Positions 1-8,860 of a stretch of 54,276 nt of DNA are shown piece after piece. The position numbers were made by a program, and so were the translations under genes. Under the pieces are notes generated by a model that was not told the origin of the DNA, did no database searches, and saw only the letters and a program-made list of their open reading frames with translations. Every line of letters begins with the position of its first letter. Within the stretch, counting starts at the first letter, position 1. The stretch spans positions 1 to 54,276 of the forward strand of contig NZ_PPQS01000048.1 in NCBI RefSeq assembly GCF_002902405.1. The letters run 5' to 3'. Source of the DNA: Staphylococcus schweitzeri (GTDB lineage Bacteria > Bacillota > Bacilli > Staphylococcales > Staphylococcaceae).

Positions 1-13
1 AGAACCTTTTCTG

Positions 14-42
14 AACCATACGCATAGCGTATGGTTTTCTTT
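14..42 (+). terminator. Rho-independent terminator of a gene left of the window
   Basis: A perfect 10-bp stem (14-23 with 27-36) closes a 3-base loop and is followed by TTCTTTTC on the plus strand. It probably ends a plus-strand transcript that starts outside the window, since no plus-strand gene precedes it here. Confidence 0.6.
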
Positions 43-49
43 TCATAAT

Positions 50-93
50 AAAAAACTACGTCATCTTAATTGAAATTAATTAAAATGACGTAG
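50..93 (-). terminator. Terminator of the esterase gene
   Basis: CTACGTCAT at 56-64 pairs with ATGACGTAG at 85-93, with further A/T pairing inside. Read on the minus strand the stem is followed by a U run (51-55). It lies about 90 bp past the esterase stop codon. Confidence 0.7.
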
Positions 94-183
94 CTATGTT
101 CATATGCGCTATCCTAACTGACAACTATATTATCTATTAATATGTTAAGGTATTGAGAAAAGTTTTGGAAATCTGCCCGTATT

Positions 184-1227
184 CTAATTTAACGGATTTA
201 ATGGTACCTCATTACCTGGGCTTTCTATTTGCGGCTTTTCTTCAGTTTGTACCCCTGAAGAAGATGTGTTTCGACTTAGGAAAAGTAATACTTTTTTGAT
301 GTTTTCAATTGATTCAGGTTTATCCAAATGAAATTGATATTGATGATGTAAATGATGTGTACCATCATAAAATAATGAATCTACAGGTACCCCTAGTTCG
401 TCTAACTTTTTACTAAATTCAATGTTTTGGCTCTCAAAAGGATCGCTATCTCCTACAGACAAATATGTTGGTGGATAATCAATTGTAGCTTGTTTAACGG
501 TCGACATTTGAGAAACATTTTTAAAACCTTTTTCCCAATCCTGTTCGCCAGTATAGCTTTTCATAAATAACTGTATTCTAGGAAATTCAGTTTTTCTAAC
601 AGTTTGCATGTTATAAAATCCACCGAAAAATATAGCCCCTTTAATTTGTGATGGTTTAAATACTTGGTCAAATTGCATTGCTTTTCTTAATTGACTATTC
701 GTTTGAATAGCTGTAAATTGACTAGCTAACTGAGCACCTGCTGAATCACCACCAATGATAACTTGATCAAAGTCGATAGGTAAATTCATCTTATTTTCTT
801 TAATAAACTTAGTGGCTTGGCTCATTTGGATTAATGGTGTTGGATATTTATATTGTGGTGCTAAAGCATAATTTACATTAACTACGATATAACCTTGTTC
901 AGCAATTTTGGCTAGCAATGGATTCTTATATTGTTTATCACCTGCAATGTACCCACCGCCATGCATCCAAAAAATGACTGGCAATTTAGTATTAGAGGAC
1001 ATATCAGATGGCGTAATAATATCTAACTTGCTATTTGGAAATACTCTGTTATATGTAATATTTTGATAAATGTGCACATTTTTATTCTTAATATTGATTT
1101 TATCTTTGTTGGATTGGTTCTCTATTGTAGCTTGGTCATAATGTTGTTTTAAATGAAGTGCTAATACTACACCTACGACAGCTATAATGAGTGCTGTGAT
1201 TATCGTCCATTTGTTATCTCTATTCAT
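184..1227 (-). CDS. Membrane-anchored alpha/beta-hydrolase (HSL-type esterase/lipase)
   Basis: Predicted carboxylesterase of the hormone-sensitive-lipase group, 347 aa. Residues about 7-26 form one hydrophobic segment after a short charged N-terminus, so the enzyme is probably anchored in the membrane with its catalytic domain outside. The oxyanion motif HGGG is at 89-92, the nucleophile motif GDSAG at 160-164 (Ser162), a candidate acid in GDSDPF (Asp262) and a histidine cluster at 291-295. The C-terminal tail is Ser/Pro rich. GAGAGGT lies upstream of the ATG. The natural substrate cannot be read from the sequence. The gene has its own terminator and no obvious operon partner. Confidence 0.85.
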   Translation of the reverse strand: MNRDNKWTIITALIIAVVGVVLALHLKQHYDQATIENQSNKDKINIKNKNVHIYQNITYNRVFPNSKLDIITPSDMSSNTKLPVIFWMHGGGYIAGDKQYKNPLLAKIAEQGYIVVNVNYALAPQYKYPTPLIQMSQATKFIKENKMNLPIDFDQVIIGGDSAGAQLASQFTAIQTNSQLRKAMQFDQVFKPSQIKGAIFFGGFYNMQTVRKTEFPRIQLFMKSYTGEQDWEKGFKNVSQMSTVKQATIDYPPTYLSVGDSDPFESQNIEFSKKLDELGVPVDSLFYDGTHHLHHQYQFHLDKPESIENIKKVLLFLSRNTSSSGVQTEEKPQIESPGNEVPLNPLN

Positions 1228-1283
1228 TACATCTTACCTCTCTATTTCTATAGACACTAATGTTAGAAGACTTAGTAAATATA

Positions 1284-1324
1284 AAAAGCAATTCGTCTAA
1301 TATGGGTAGAGACGAATTGCTTTT
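1284..1324 (-). terminator. Bidirectional terminator between the esterase and ykvI-like genes
   Basis: A stem of about 15 bp (1284-1298 with 1310-1324) has A/T runs on both sides. On the minus strand it ends the YkvI-type gene, whose stop lies about 55 bp upstream. Confidence 0.75.
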
Positions 1325-1378
1325 AAGGTTAAAACAAAGTGATTCAATTGTAAAGTTTGGAACATTCGTCATACACTA

Positions 1379-2446
1379 TTAAGCAATATGCTTTTTGTCC
1401 GCATTTTTACGTTTGAAATATTTTATTATTACGGCTACTACAATAAATAGACCTACATATCCCATTATTGTGTATAGCTTGTTAATTAATTCAGCAAATC
1501 CTACGAAACTTAATAAATAACCTGCTACCATCATTACTATAATAAAAATATGATATTTTTTACTATATGGTTCTGTAAAACGCGCTGCAAATGAATACAT
1601 AAGCCCTAAAATAGTATTATACATAACTGCAAGCATAATAACTGATAACACCGTTGCTATTAATGGGTGAATGTTATTTGCTAATGTCAAAGTTGGAATT
1701 GAAGCATTTTTAATTGTAGGGTATTCACTTTGTAAAGCAAAGTTAATCAATGCTAATAATACGGTATAGATAATACCACCAAACATTGCACCTGCACCAG
1801 ATACTGTACGTTTATCAGTATCTCCGCCAATTGCAACTATAGTACTAAAACCTACAGAAAATGCTAAACCACCATATATTGTACCGAACCAAATACCTTT
1901 CCAAATACTAGCATCAGGTACTACTTGGTTTACTTCTGCTAACGATACATGACCTTTAAATAAATAAACGCCAGCAATAAGTACAACTAGCACAATTAAA
2001 AATGGTGTAACAATACCAAGTGCACGTACTATTTTGTTAAAGTCCAATAGCAACGTGATATATATCGCTACTGTCATAATTAAAGCACCTAGCCAAGTAG
2101 GTACATTATAACTTTCTTCAAATGTTGCACCAGCCCCCGCAATCATAGTTACAGCTATACCAAATAAGAAGAAAATTAAAATATAATCAAAGATTTTACT
2201 AAACTTTTCACCGAATACGTATTGTAGCGTCGATTCATGGTTAGTCGATTCAAATGCAGTACCAATTTTTGCTACTTGGCGCCCAATAAAAGCTAAAATA
2301 AAACCAGATATAATCACACCTAAATAAGCCCACAAGCCATATTTAGTGAAAAATTGCATAACTTCTTGTCCTGTTGAAAATCCTGCGCCCACTACAATGC
2401 CGACGTAGGCAAATCCAATTTTTGTTGCTTCCTTATTCATCATCAT
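1379..2446 (-). CDS. YkvI-family polytopic membrane protein (putative transporter)
   Basis: A 355-aa protein with about ten hydrophobic segments and a short basic tail. The N-terminal segment around GAGFSTGQEVMQFF (about 21-34) is typical of YkvI-type proteins, which are distantly related to APC/NSS amino-acid and ion symporters. Substrate is unknown. The gene starts with three consecutive ATG codons. An AAGGAGGT site lies 11 bases before the first, so any of the three could be used; I kept the longest. A good sigma-A promoter (TTGCAA, 16 bp, TATAAT) lies about 30 bases upstream of the Shine-Dalgarno sequence, so it is a monocistronic unit. Confidence 0.75.
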   Translation of the reverse strand: MMMNKEATKIGFAYVGIVVGAGFSTGQEVMQFFTKYGLWAYLGVIISGFILAFIGRQVAKIGTAFESTNHESTLQYVFGEKFSKIFDYILIFFLFGIAVTMIAGAGATFEESYNVPTWLGALIMTVAIYITLLLDFNKIVRALGIVTPFLIVLVVLIAGVYLFKGHVSLAEVNQVVPDASIWKGIWFGTIYGGLAFSVGFSTIVAIGGDTDKRTVSGAGAMFGGIIYTVLLALINFALQSEYPTIKNASIPTLTLANNIHPLIATVLSVIMLAVMYNTILGLMYSFAARFTEPYSKKYHIFIIVMMVAGYLLSFVGFAELINKLYTIMGYVGLFIVVAVIIKYFKRKNADKKHIA

Positions 2447-2482
2447 GTGAATAATAGACCTCCTTAATTTTGCACAGTGTGC

Positions 2483-2510
2483 ATTATAACGTACTCAAAA
2501 TTAATTGCAA
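2483..2510 (-). promoter_or_regulatory. Sigma-A promoter of the ykvI-like gene
   Basis: On the minus strand TTGCAA (2505-2510) is followed after 16 bp by TATAAT (2483-2488). The expected start is near 2476, leaving a leader of about 30 bases before the ATG. Confidence 0.6.
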
Positions 2511-2884
2511 GTCGCATAGCTTCATTTTCATTTTTATAAAATCGCTCAATCCATTCACATTATCATGTTCAATGACATTTAAAATTTTTATAAATTTTTC
2601 CTTTTATAATGCTGTCATGCGAAATTTTTGTATACGCAAACCTATCAGAAAAACACTGTTTTGAAACCTAATTCAAGATATATTTTCAAACTGATTTTAC
2701 GTGCAAATGATATTTACTTTACCACCGCTATTTTCAATATTGAGATAGAAAATAGTACCTTTACTCCAATTTTATTAAATTCGTATCATTCAATTATATT
2801 AATTGGCTGGCAGTTGTATAATATTTTAAAATATTGCATAAAAACATTTTAAGATGCATATTTTCCTAATAACAAAATTTGTGT
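2511..2884. other. AT-rich intergenic stretch without a supported gene
   Basis: Between the ykvI promoter and the next terminator there is very AT-rich DNA. Short plus-strand frames exist (for example 2470-2664 and 2628-2852) but have no ribosome binding site and biased, low-complexity translations. I see no repeat or RNA structure of note. Confidence 0.5.
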
Positions 2885-2915
2885 ATTAAAAAAGGCTGGA
2901 ACCAATGTCCCAACC
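2885..2915 (-). terminator. Terminator of the 165-aa protein gene
   Basis: On the minus strand GGTTGGGAC (2907-2915) pairs through ATTG with GTTCCAGCC (2894-2902), including two G-U pairs, and is followed by a U run. It lies about 48 bp past the stop at 2963. Confidence 0.75.
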
Positions 2916-2962
2916 CAATCAAATGTTAAAACTATTATTAAGCTAATATAATTGAAATAAAA

Positions 2963-3460
2963 TTAACGTGCATTACGTTGGTGCAATTCATTTATATCAA
3001 CAACAACGTTGTCCATACGTTTGGCAGTATCTTTTAAGACATTACGAGCAACATTATTATTAGGATCTAATTTTAATATTTGTTTGGCGATATCAAAAGC
3101 CTTTTTATCTGAAATAACAGGTGTTGGTATCGCATGCAATAATAACATTTGTAACAAACTTTTAACTTCTTTGCCGTCAGTAAGTTTTATGGAAGCGTCT
3201 GCATGGTAATAAGCAGAATCCAAAGCACCTTCATATTCACTTAGTGGATACACAAGCAATAAAAATGCTAGGTCATGCATTTCAGATGATTCTTCATGTT
3301 TAATCATATCTAAAATACATGTATAAAACATCATGCTTTCTACTTCATGCGCACTTGAAATATATGCTTCTTCAAATTCCATAAAATCTGTTTCGGACAT
3401 CAATTGTCGTACTAAATCAAACTCGCCATTCAATACATGTTTTTTTATAAGGTGTTGCAT
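2963..3460 (-). CDS. Conserved staphylococcal protein of unknown function, TPR-like
   Basis: A 165-aa soluble, acidic, mostly helical protein with no signal peptide or membrane segment. The C-terminal part (about 118-150, with KAFDIAKQILKLDPNN) resembles a tetratricopeptide-type helix pair, which would suggest protein binding, but this is weak. I do not recognise a catalytic motif. The start is well supported: AGGAGG lies 8 bases before the ATG. It is followed by its own terminator and stands apart from the dha genes by 116 bp. Confidence 0.75.
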   Translation of the reverse strand: MQHLIKKHVLNGEFDLVRQLMSETDFMEFEEAYISSAHEVESMMFYTCILDMIKHEESSEMHDLAFLLLVYPLSEYEGALDSAYYHADASIKLTDGKEVKSLLQMLLLHAIPTPVISDKKAFDIAKQILKLDPNNNVARNVLKDTAKRMDNVVVDINELHQRNAR

Positions 3461-3576
3461 GGCAATGTCCTCCTATTTTCTCCAGATTTTATTAAACATT
3501 TACATATATACTATCATATTTTTTGTAAAGTTTCATTTGAAAAAGGTTTACTTTTTTCATTATTAGTAAAATTTAA

Positions 3577-3939
3577 CTAAAATGATTGTTTGATTTCGGC
3601 TAATGCATCATCAACATTACCTCCAACAGACAGTCTTACAGCTGCAATAAAACTTCCTTCAACAATTGGTGCATCAACTTTAATTACGCGATATTCTCCC
3701 TCATACAGTTCAATTGCCATATCAACATTCATCTCAGATGATCCAATGTCGTAAAAACATAAAGCATCATCATCTAAGTCATTCAAAGCTTCTTGAATTA
3801 AGTCAAATGAAGTGCCAATGGATCCATCTGCCAATCCTCCGATAGCTAAAATATCAACGTCACCCGCCATTTGTTGTAACAATGATTTCGTACCGTTTGC
3901 TATGTCCTTACTATGACTCACTAATATGATTTTAGCCAT
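3577..3939 (-). CDS. dhaM: DhaM: EIIA-type phosphotransfer subunit of dihydroxyacetone kinase
   Basis: A 120-aa EIIA-man-like domain that passes phosphate from HPr of the PTS to the ADP bound in DhaL. The motif KIILVSHS near the N-terminus carries the phospho-acceptor His (residue 9), and GGLADGSIGTS is typical. It is only the EIIA domain; the HPr- and EI-like extensions of the enterobacterial DhaM are absent. I chose the ATG at 3939 because GGAGA lies 7 bases upstream; the in-frame ATG at 3954 has no good site. The gene overlaps the end of dhaL by 8 bp, so translation is probably coupled. Confidence 0.9.
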   Translation of the reverse strand: MAKIILVSHSKDIANGTKSLLQQMAGDVDILAIGGLADGSIGTSFDLIQEALNDLDDDALCFYDIGSSEMNVDMAIELYEGEYRVIKVDAPIVEGSFIAAVRLSVGGNVDDALAEIKQSF

Positions 3940-4525
3940 TATTTTCATCTCCAATCAAAGCGTTTAGTACATAAACCATACTTTGCGCGCCAGGATCTAT
4001 ATACCCTTTTGATTCTTCACCAAAATATGCTGCTCTTCCTTTTGTCGCAACCATATCTTTAGTATTATCTGCTAATTGCTGTAATTGATTCAGTGATAAT
4101 CTTTCGCCATTTTCAAGCTTTTCAGCAGCACGAGCCACAACATCATACATTGTTTTTTCATTTAAGGTAACTTTTCCACGTGCCGAAATTGCTTCTGCAA
4201 ATGTTTTAATTAAGGTGATAATGTCTTGGCGATTCATATCATCTTTTGTTACGGAAGCCATTTTCACAAAGCTAAAGCCATATAATGGTCCCGAAGCTCC
4301 TCCTACATTAGACATTAATGCCATACCCGTTGATTTTAGTAGTGCTTGCATTGAACTATCATCAATTTTGTCTTTAACACTGCTAAATCCACGAACCATA
4401 TTTACACCATGATCCCCATCGCCAATTGCTCTATCTAATTCCGTAAGTTCTGATTCATGTGTTTTAAACGTTTCTTCTAATTGTAATAATCGTGTTTTCA
4501 TATCGTTAACATTCATTTGTGACAC
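3932..4525 (-). CDS. dhaL: DhaL: ADP-binding subunit of PTS-dependent dihydroxyacetone kinase
   Basis: A 197-aa all-helical subunit that holds ADP/ATP as a tightly bound cofactor and phosphorylates dihydroxyacetone held by DhaK. The Mg-nucleotide motif AIGDGDHGVNM sits at about 33-43 with the conserved aspartates, and GGASGPLYG (about 75-83) is the second conserved loop. GAGGTG precedes the ATG by 6 to 7 bases. It lies 31 bp after dhaK and overlaps dhaM, in the order dhaK-dhaL-dhaM. The length fits the family. Confidence 0.93.
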   Translation of the reverse strand: MSQMNVNDMKTRLLQLEETFKTHESELTELDRAIGDGDHGVNMVRGFSSVKDKIDDSSMQALLKSTGMALMSNVGGASGPLYGFSFVKMASVTKDDMNRQDIITLIKTFAEAISARGKVTLNEKTMYDVVARAAEKLENGERLSLNQLQQLADNTKDMVATKGRAAYFGEESKGYIDPGAQSMVYVLNALIGDENNG

Positions 4526-4556
4526 CTCATTAATGTATATTTATTCATATTTAATA

Positions 4557-5522
4557 TCATTTGAAATATTGACTTGTTGTTGGCGCTAAAAACGCCTCTA
4601 AATATTCTGGTTTATTAGGTAATATCGTAATTGAAAAACCTTGCATGTCTAGTGAAGTCATATAATCACCAACAAACCATTTATTAACATTAACTTTTCT
4701 CGTTACTAAATGATGATGTATATATTTAGTAACAATATTTAATTCAGATAATGGCGTTCCACCCATACCATTAACCATCAAAATAACATCATCATAATTT
4801 ACTTCCTTATATAATTCATCAAACAATGTTTCTACAATATGTTCAACATCTTTTATTTCTTCTCTATGAATACCTTTTTCACCATGTATACCAATTCCTA
4901 TTTCCATTTTGTCGTCTTCAATATCAAAGCCATATTTTCCAGTTGTCGGAACGAGTGGTGGTTCAATTGCCATACCTATACTTTTTATTTCTGGTAAAAA
5001 TGCTTCCACTCGAGATTTAATATCTGATAAAGAATGACCTTTCTCGGCAAGGTAACCTGCTAATTTATGCACAAATACTGTACCTGCTACACCTCGACGC
5101 TGTTCTTCATTTGCAACAGCGATATCGTCTCGAACAATCACTGTCTCTACTTTGATACCTTCCATTTCAGCAAGTTCTTGTGCCATTTCAAAATTCATGA
5201 CATCTCCAGCATAATTTTTCACAACAAGTAACACGCCATCTCCAGTATCTACTGCTTTAATCGCTTCTAATATTTTGTCGGGTGTAGGTGACGTAAATAC
5301 TTCGCCACATACTGCTGCATCTAACATTCCTTCAGCAACGAAACCAGCATGTGCAGGTTCATGTCCGCTTCCACCACCAGATACAATTGCAACACCTTTT
5401 TCTTTTTTGACTTTTTTAACTACAACTGTATTTGCAACCACATCTAGTTCTGGATGTGCAATCAATAGCCCTTCAATCATATCAGTTAAAAATGTTTCTT
5501 TATTATTGATTAACTTTTTCAT
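4557..5522 (-). CDS. dhaK: DhaK: dihydroxyacetone-binding subunit of PTS-dependent kinase
   Basis: A 321-aa subunit that binds dihydroxyacetone covalently as a hemiaminal. The signature VSGGGSGHEPAHAGFV is at 47-62, KNYAGDVMNFEMA at 102-114, and GIHGEKG at 211-217; His213 of the last motif aligns with the substrate-binding histidine of the family. The start is firm: AAGGAGGT lies 8 bases before the ATG. It is the first gene of dhaKLM. No DhaS/DhaQ-type regulator or glycerol dehydrogenase gene is adjacent, so how it is regulated is not visible. Confidence 0.95.
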   Translation of the reverse strand: MKKLINNKETFLTDMIEGLLIAHPELDVVANTVVVKKVKKEKGVAIVSGGGSGHEPAHAGFVAEGMLDAAVCGEVFTSPTPDKILEAIKAVDTGDGVLLVVKNYAGDVMNFEMAQELAEMEGIKVETVIVRDDIAVANEEQRRGVAGTVFVHKLAGYLAEKGHSLSDIKSRVEAFLPEIKSIGMAIEPPLVPTTGKYGFDIEDDKMEIGIGIHGEKGIHREEIKDVEHIVETLFDELYKEVNYDDVILMVNGMGGTPLSELNIVTKYIHHHLVTRKVNVNKWFVGDYMTSLDMQGFSITILPNKPEYLEAFLAPTTSQYFK

Positions 5523-5680
5523 CTTGTTGTACCTCCTTGGTTTTGTCAGTCATAGTATAAAACAGAATAAATGAATGCGCTATCATAACGAGTTGTAATC
5601 CTACTCTTTGACTTTAAAAGTTTTATGATATCAATCTATTAACCCATCAGTTTCAATTTCTATGACTCATCATTTATAAA

Positions 5681-5725
5681 ATAAAAAACTATGAAAAGCT
5701 TTTTGATAAAGAACTTTTCATAGTT
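5681..5725 (-). terminator. Terminator after fhuG
   Basis: A 12-bp perfect stem (5687-5698 with 5714-5725) is followed by a U run on the minus strand. It ends the fhuCBG operon about 18 bp past the fhuG stop. Confidence 0.8.
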
Positions 5726-5742
5726 ATATAGTTTTAATGACA

Positions 5743-6759
5743 CTATACATTTTTTGTTTTGTACATTAAATATAAGAAATATGGTGCACCAATGATTGCT
5801 ACAACTATACCGGCTGGTATTCCGCCCGGTTGCAATGCAATTTTACCAATTGTATCTGCTATAACTAGTAGACATGCACCAACTAAAATAGCTATTGGTA
5901 AAAACAATTGATGGCGTGGTCCAACGATACGCTTCGCTATATGTGGACCCATCAATCCAATAAATGAAATTGAGCCTGCTACTGCTACTGCTGCAGAAGA
6001 TAATGACACTGCTATAAAGAATAAAATTAATCGTTCTCTACTTAACCTTACACCTAAACCACGTGCAATATTATCGCCCGTATGAATAATATTAAGTGTA
6101 TTAGATTTAATTAGTAAATATGGAATAATGATGATAATCCAAGGTAAAAAAGCAATAACGAATGGCCATTCATCACCCCAAATATTACCAGCAAACCACG
6201 CAGCAATAAATTCAGATTGATTGTCATCAAATTTAGACATAATTGTAATTGAACCACCATATAACGCGGTTTGTAATCCTACTCCGATTAATACCATACT
6301 TGCAGGTGTTACGCCTTCATTTTTATTAAAACTGAAAATAAAAATAATCAGCGCTGTAGTAACTCCACCTAATATACTAATTAAAGGTAGTACATAGACG
6401 AAATTATCAGCATTAATTTTACCAATCGCAATAAATAACGCGATGGCAAAACCACCCCCCGCATTAATACCTAATATTCCAGGCTCAGCGATTGGATTTT
6501 TCGTGACACTTTGCACAATTGCACCACTAATACTAAGTGCTGCACCCGCTAAAATTGTAATTATCATTCGAGGTAATCTAAAATCTAGTAAGATTAACTC
6601 ATCTGTAGCATCACCTTGTCCAATTAAAGTTTTGAAAAATCTTTCGACAGGAATATTATATTCACCAGAAGTAATACTCCAAGTGCATCCTAGAAAAAGC
6701 AAAACGCTAAATACACCAAGAGCAATCCATTGTTTACGTATATTATTTGAATTTATCAT
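5743..6759 (-). CDS. fhuG: FhuG: ferric hydroxamate ABC transporter permease
   Basis: A 338-aa BtuC/FecCD-type permease with about nine to ten membrane segments. It forms the translocation pore with FhuB for import of ferric hydroxamate siderophores. The family loop DFRLPRM is at about 59-65, and GAIVQSVTKNPIAEPGILG at about 83-101. The C-terminal coupling region PGGIPAGIVVAIIGAPYFLYL is typical. Its start codon overlaps the fhuB stop by 4 bp, which indicates translational coupling. Siderophore-binding lipoproteins (FhuD type) are not encoded here. Confidence 0.92.
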   Translation of the reverse strand: MINSNNIRKQWIALGVFSVLLFLGCTWSITSGEYNIPVERFFKTLIGQGDATDELILLDFRLPRMIITILAGAALSISGAIVQSVTKNPIAEPGILGINAGGGFAIALFIAIGKINADNFVYVLPLISILGGVTTALIIFIFSFNKNEGVTPASMVLIGVGLQTALYGGSITIMSKFDDNQSEFIAAWFAGNIWGDEWPFVIAFLPWIIIIIPYLLIKSNTLNIIHTGDNIARGLGVRLSRERLILFFIAVSLSSAAVAVAGSISFIGLMGPHIAKRIVGPRHQLFLPIAILVGACLLVIADTIGKIALQPGGIPAGIVVAIIGAPYFLYLMYKTKNV

Positions 6760-7760
6760 ATTGTGCGTCCTCCTTTTTTAACTAAATATAAAAAGTAAGG
6801 AACGCCAATAAATGAAATAATTGCACCAACTGGCGCTTCTCCTAGATAGCGTGCTATAACATCAGCAACTAATACGAGTAATCCACCTAATAATGCTGTT
6901 AATGGAAGTATTTTAGTATAATCTGTTCCAATTAAAAATCGTGCTATATGCGGTACCATTAAACCTACAAAAGCTACTTGCCCCGCAATTGCAACTGAAA
7001 TGCCTGCAAGTATCATAGCAATAATCAAGCATATCCCTCTAATCACTGTTACATTTTGACCAAGCCCTGTAGCTAATGATTCACCAAGATTTAAAATAGT
7101 TAACTGCTTGCTAAACATTAATATAATGAGTAGCGCTATACCTATTAATGGGATTGCCCACTTAAGGTGCGTCCATGTCGTACCTGCTACACCGCCGGCA
7201 GTCCAGAATGTTACAGTCTGATTTAGTCTAAAAGTTAATGCAATACCTTGACTTAGCGCAGTTAACATTGCACTTACGGCTGCACCTGCTAAAATTATTC
7301 GCATTGGGTTAAACCCATCACGTCTAGAACGTCCCATCATTAAAACGATAGCGCCACCTAAAATTGCCCCTAAAAATCCTGCAAACATTAGTACTAAAAA
7401 CGAAGTACCTGGTAATAGCGAATACGTTAATGCTAACGCAAACGATGCACCTGAATTTAGACCTATTAGTGCTGGATCAGCAAGACCGTTTCGAGTAACA
7501 CCTTGTATAATCGCCCCAGAAACCGCCAATGCCATACCTACAATAACTGCCGCAATATTTCTCGGAATTCTAATTTCATTGATAACATTCTGTTGTTGAT
7601 TAGATGGGTCATAATTAAAAACAGCCTCTAAAATTGTAGAGGCTTGAATTTTGGCATCTCCCATTAATGTGGAGATAAATAATGCTATAACTAATAAAAC
7701 ACTCAAACCTATTACATAGGTTACGAACTTCAATGTGGTTTGATTCTCTTTTTTTGTCAT
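6756..7760 (-). CDS. fhuB: FhuB: ferric hydroxamate ABC transporter permease
   Basis: The partner permease of FhuG, same BtuC/FecCD fold, 334 aa from the start chosen here. It shows EIRIPRNIAAVIVG, GAIIQGVTRNGLADPALIGLN and the C-terminal LGEAPVGAIISFIGVPYF coupling region. I chose the ATG at 7760 because AAAAGGA lies 8 bases upstream; an in-frame ATG at 7781 adds seven residues but has no ribosome binding site. It is 31 bp downstream of fhuC and overlaps fhuG by 4 bp. Confidence 0.9.
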   Translation of the reverse strand: MTKKENQTTLKFVTYVIGLSVLLVIALFISTLMGDAKIQASTILEAVFNYDPSNQQQNVINEIRIPRNIAAVIVGMALAVSGAIIQGVTRNGLADPALIGLNSGASFALALTYSLLPGTSFLVLMFAGFLGAILGGAIVLMMGRSRRDGFNPMRIILAGAAVSAMLTALSQGIALTFRLNQTVTFWTAGGVAGTTWTHLKWAIPLIGIALLIILMFSKQLTILNLGESLATGLGQNVTVIRGICLIIAMILAGISVAIAGQVAFVGLMVPHIARFLIGTDYTKILPLTALLGGLLVLVADVIARYLGEAPVGAIISFIGVPYFLYLVKKGGRTI

Positions 7761-7791
7761 TTTTATTTTCCTTTTAATCATATTAACTTAT

Positions 7792-8589
7792 TTAAGAATA
7801 AGCTCTGCGACACAAATCATAAGTTACAAGTAAAGGTTTGCCAGTTTTTGGATCTTTACTTAATACGACATCTATGTTGAAAACTTTTTCTAAAATCTCT
7901 TGTGTTAATACATCCTCTGTAGAACCATGAGCAACAATATCGCCAGATTTCATTGCAATAAGATGATCTGAAAATCGAATTGCTTGGTTAATATCATGCA
8001 ATACCATGACAATTGTACAACCCTGCTCCTGATTTAACTTTTGAACTAATTCAAGGATTTCTAACTGATGACAAATATCTAAATAAGTTGTTGGTTCATC
8101 TAAAAAGATAATATCAGTTCTTTGTGCTAAAGCCATCGCAATCCACACACGTTGTCTCTGACCACCACTTAAATCATTAATTGAACGATGACGAAACGCA
8201 TCCGTACCTGTCACTTCCATTGCCCAATCAATTTCTTTTTTATCTTCTTCTGTTAACCTACCAAATCCTTTTTGATGAGGGAAGCGTCCATATGATACTA
8301 ATTCTCCGACTGTTAAGCCATCTGCTACTTCAGGTGATTGAGGTAATATAGCAATTTTTTTAGCAATTTCTTTAGTTGATTGTGTGTGAATATTTTGTCC
8401 ATCTAAAAATACTTCGCCTTCTTTAACTGCTAATAGACGTGACAAAGCTTTTAATAAAGTTGATTTTCCGCAACCATTAGGACCAATAATGGACGTAACT
8501 TTTCCATCTGGAATTTCAACATCTAATTTATTTATTATCGTGCTATCCCCATAACCAATTTTAACTTGTTGTCCATGCAAGCGACTCAT
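7792..8589 (-). CDS. fhuC: FhuC: siderophore-import ATPase
   Basis: A 265-aa ABC ATPase. Walker A GPNGCGKST is at 36-44, the signature LSGGQ at 140-144 and Walker B IIFLDEP at 160-166, followed by the H-loop HDINQA. In S. aureus FhuC is known to energise not only FhuBG but also the Hts and Sir siderophore permeases, which lack their own ATPases. That matters here because another permease/binding-protein pair without an ATPase lies at 42.4-44.4 kb. First gene of the operon, behind a Fur box. The ribosome binding site is modest (TAGGGA). Confidence 0.95.
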   Translation of the reverse strand: MSRLHGQQVKIGYGDSTIINKLDVEIPDGKVTSIIGPNGCGKSTLLKALSRLLAVKEGEVFLDGQNIHTQSTKEIAKKIAILPQSPEVADGLTVGELVSYGRFPHQKGFGRLTEEDKKEIDWAMEVTGTDAFRHRSINDLSGGQRQRVWIAMALAQRTDIIFLDEPTTYLDICHQLEILELVQKLNQEQGCTIVMVLHDINQAIRFSDHLIAMKSGDIVAHGSTEDVLTQEILEKVFNIDVVLSKDPKTGKPLLVTYDLCRRAYS

Positions 8590-8673
8590 AATTTCCCTAC
8601 TTTCATTAAAAATACTTTAACTTTATATAATAATTTCTATTTAAATTTTTATATTATCAAAGATCACTCAATT

Positions 8674-8692
8674 GATAATGATTATCATGAAC
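8674..8692 (-). promoter_or_regulatory. Fur box upstream of fhuC
   Basis: GATAATGATTATCATGAAC closely matches the 19-bp Fur consensus, differing only near its end. It lies about 85-100 bp before the fhuC start, next to AT-rich promoter-like hexamers. Iron-replete Fur should repress the operon from here. Confidence 0.85.
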
Positions 8693-8784
8693 ATCATTAT
8701 AACATTTTTCATTCTTATTGCCTAACATTACTTTTAGACTTAGTCTATATATTTGCCTCACGAGTTTTAAAAATTTTTAAATGT

Positions 8785-8831
8785 AAAGAGGCCACAGCAA
8801 AGTTATCATAGGCAGTGAACTTTACTGTGGC
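8785..8831 (-). terminator. Terminator-like hairpin after the yitT-like gene
   Basis: GCCACAG at 8791-8797 pairs with CTGTGGC at 8825-8831, with a second internal stem AAAGTT/AACTTT. It lies 30 bp past the stop at 8861. The U tract on the minus strand is weak (CTCTTTA). Confidence 0.6.
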
Positions 8832-8860
8832 ACTATATTTAATATAATTCAAAATTTTAT

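Noticed and set aside
2470..2852. Two overlapping plus-strand frames (64 and 74 codons)
   Set aside because: No ribosome binding site, low-complexity Phe/Ile-rich translations, and they lie over the ykvI promoter and AT-rich spacer.
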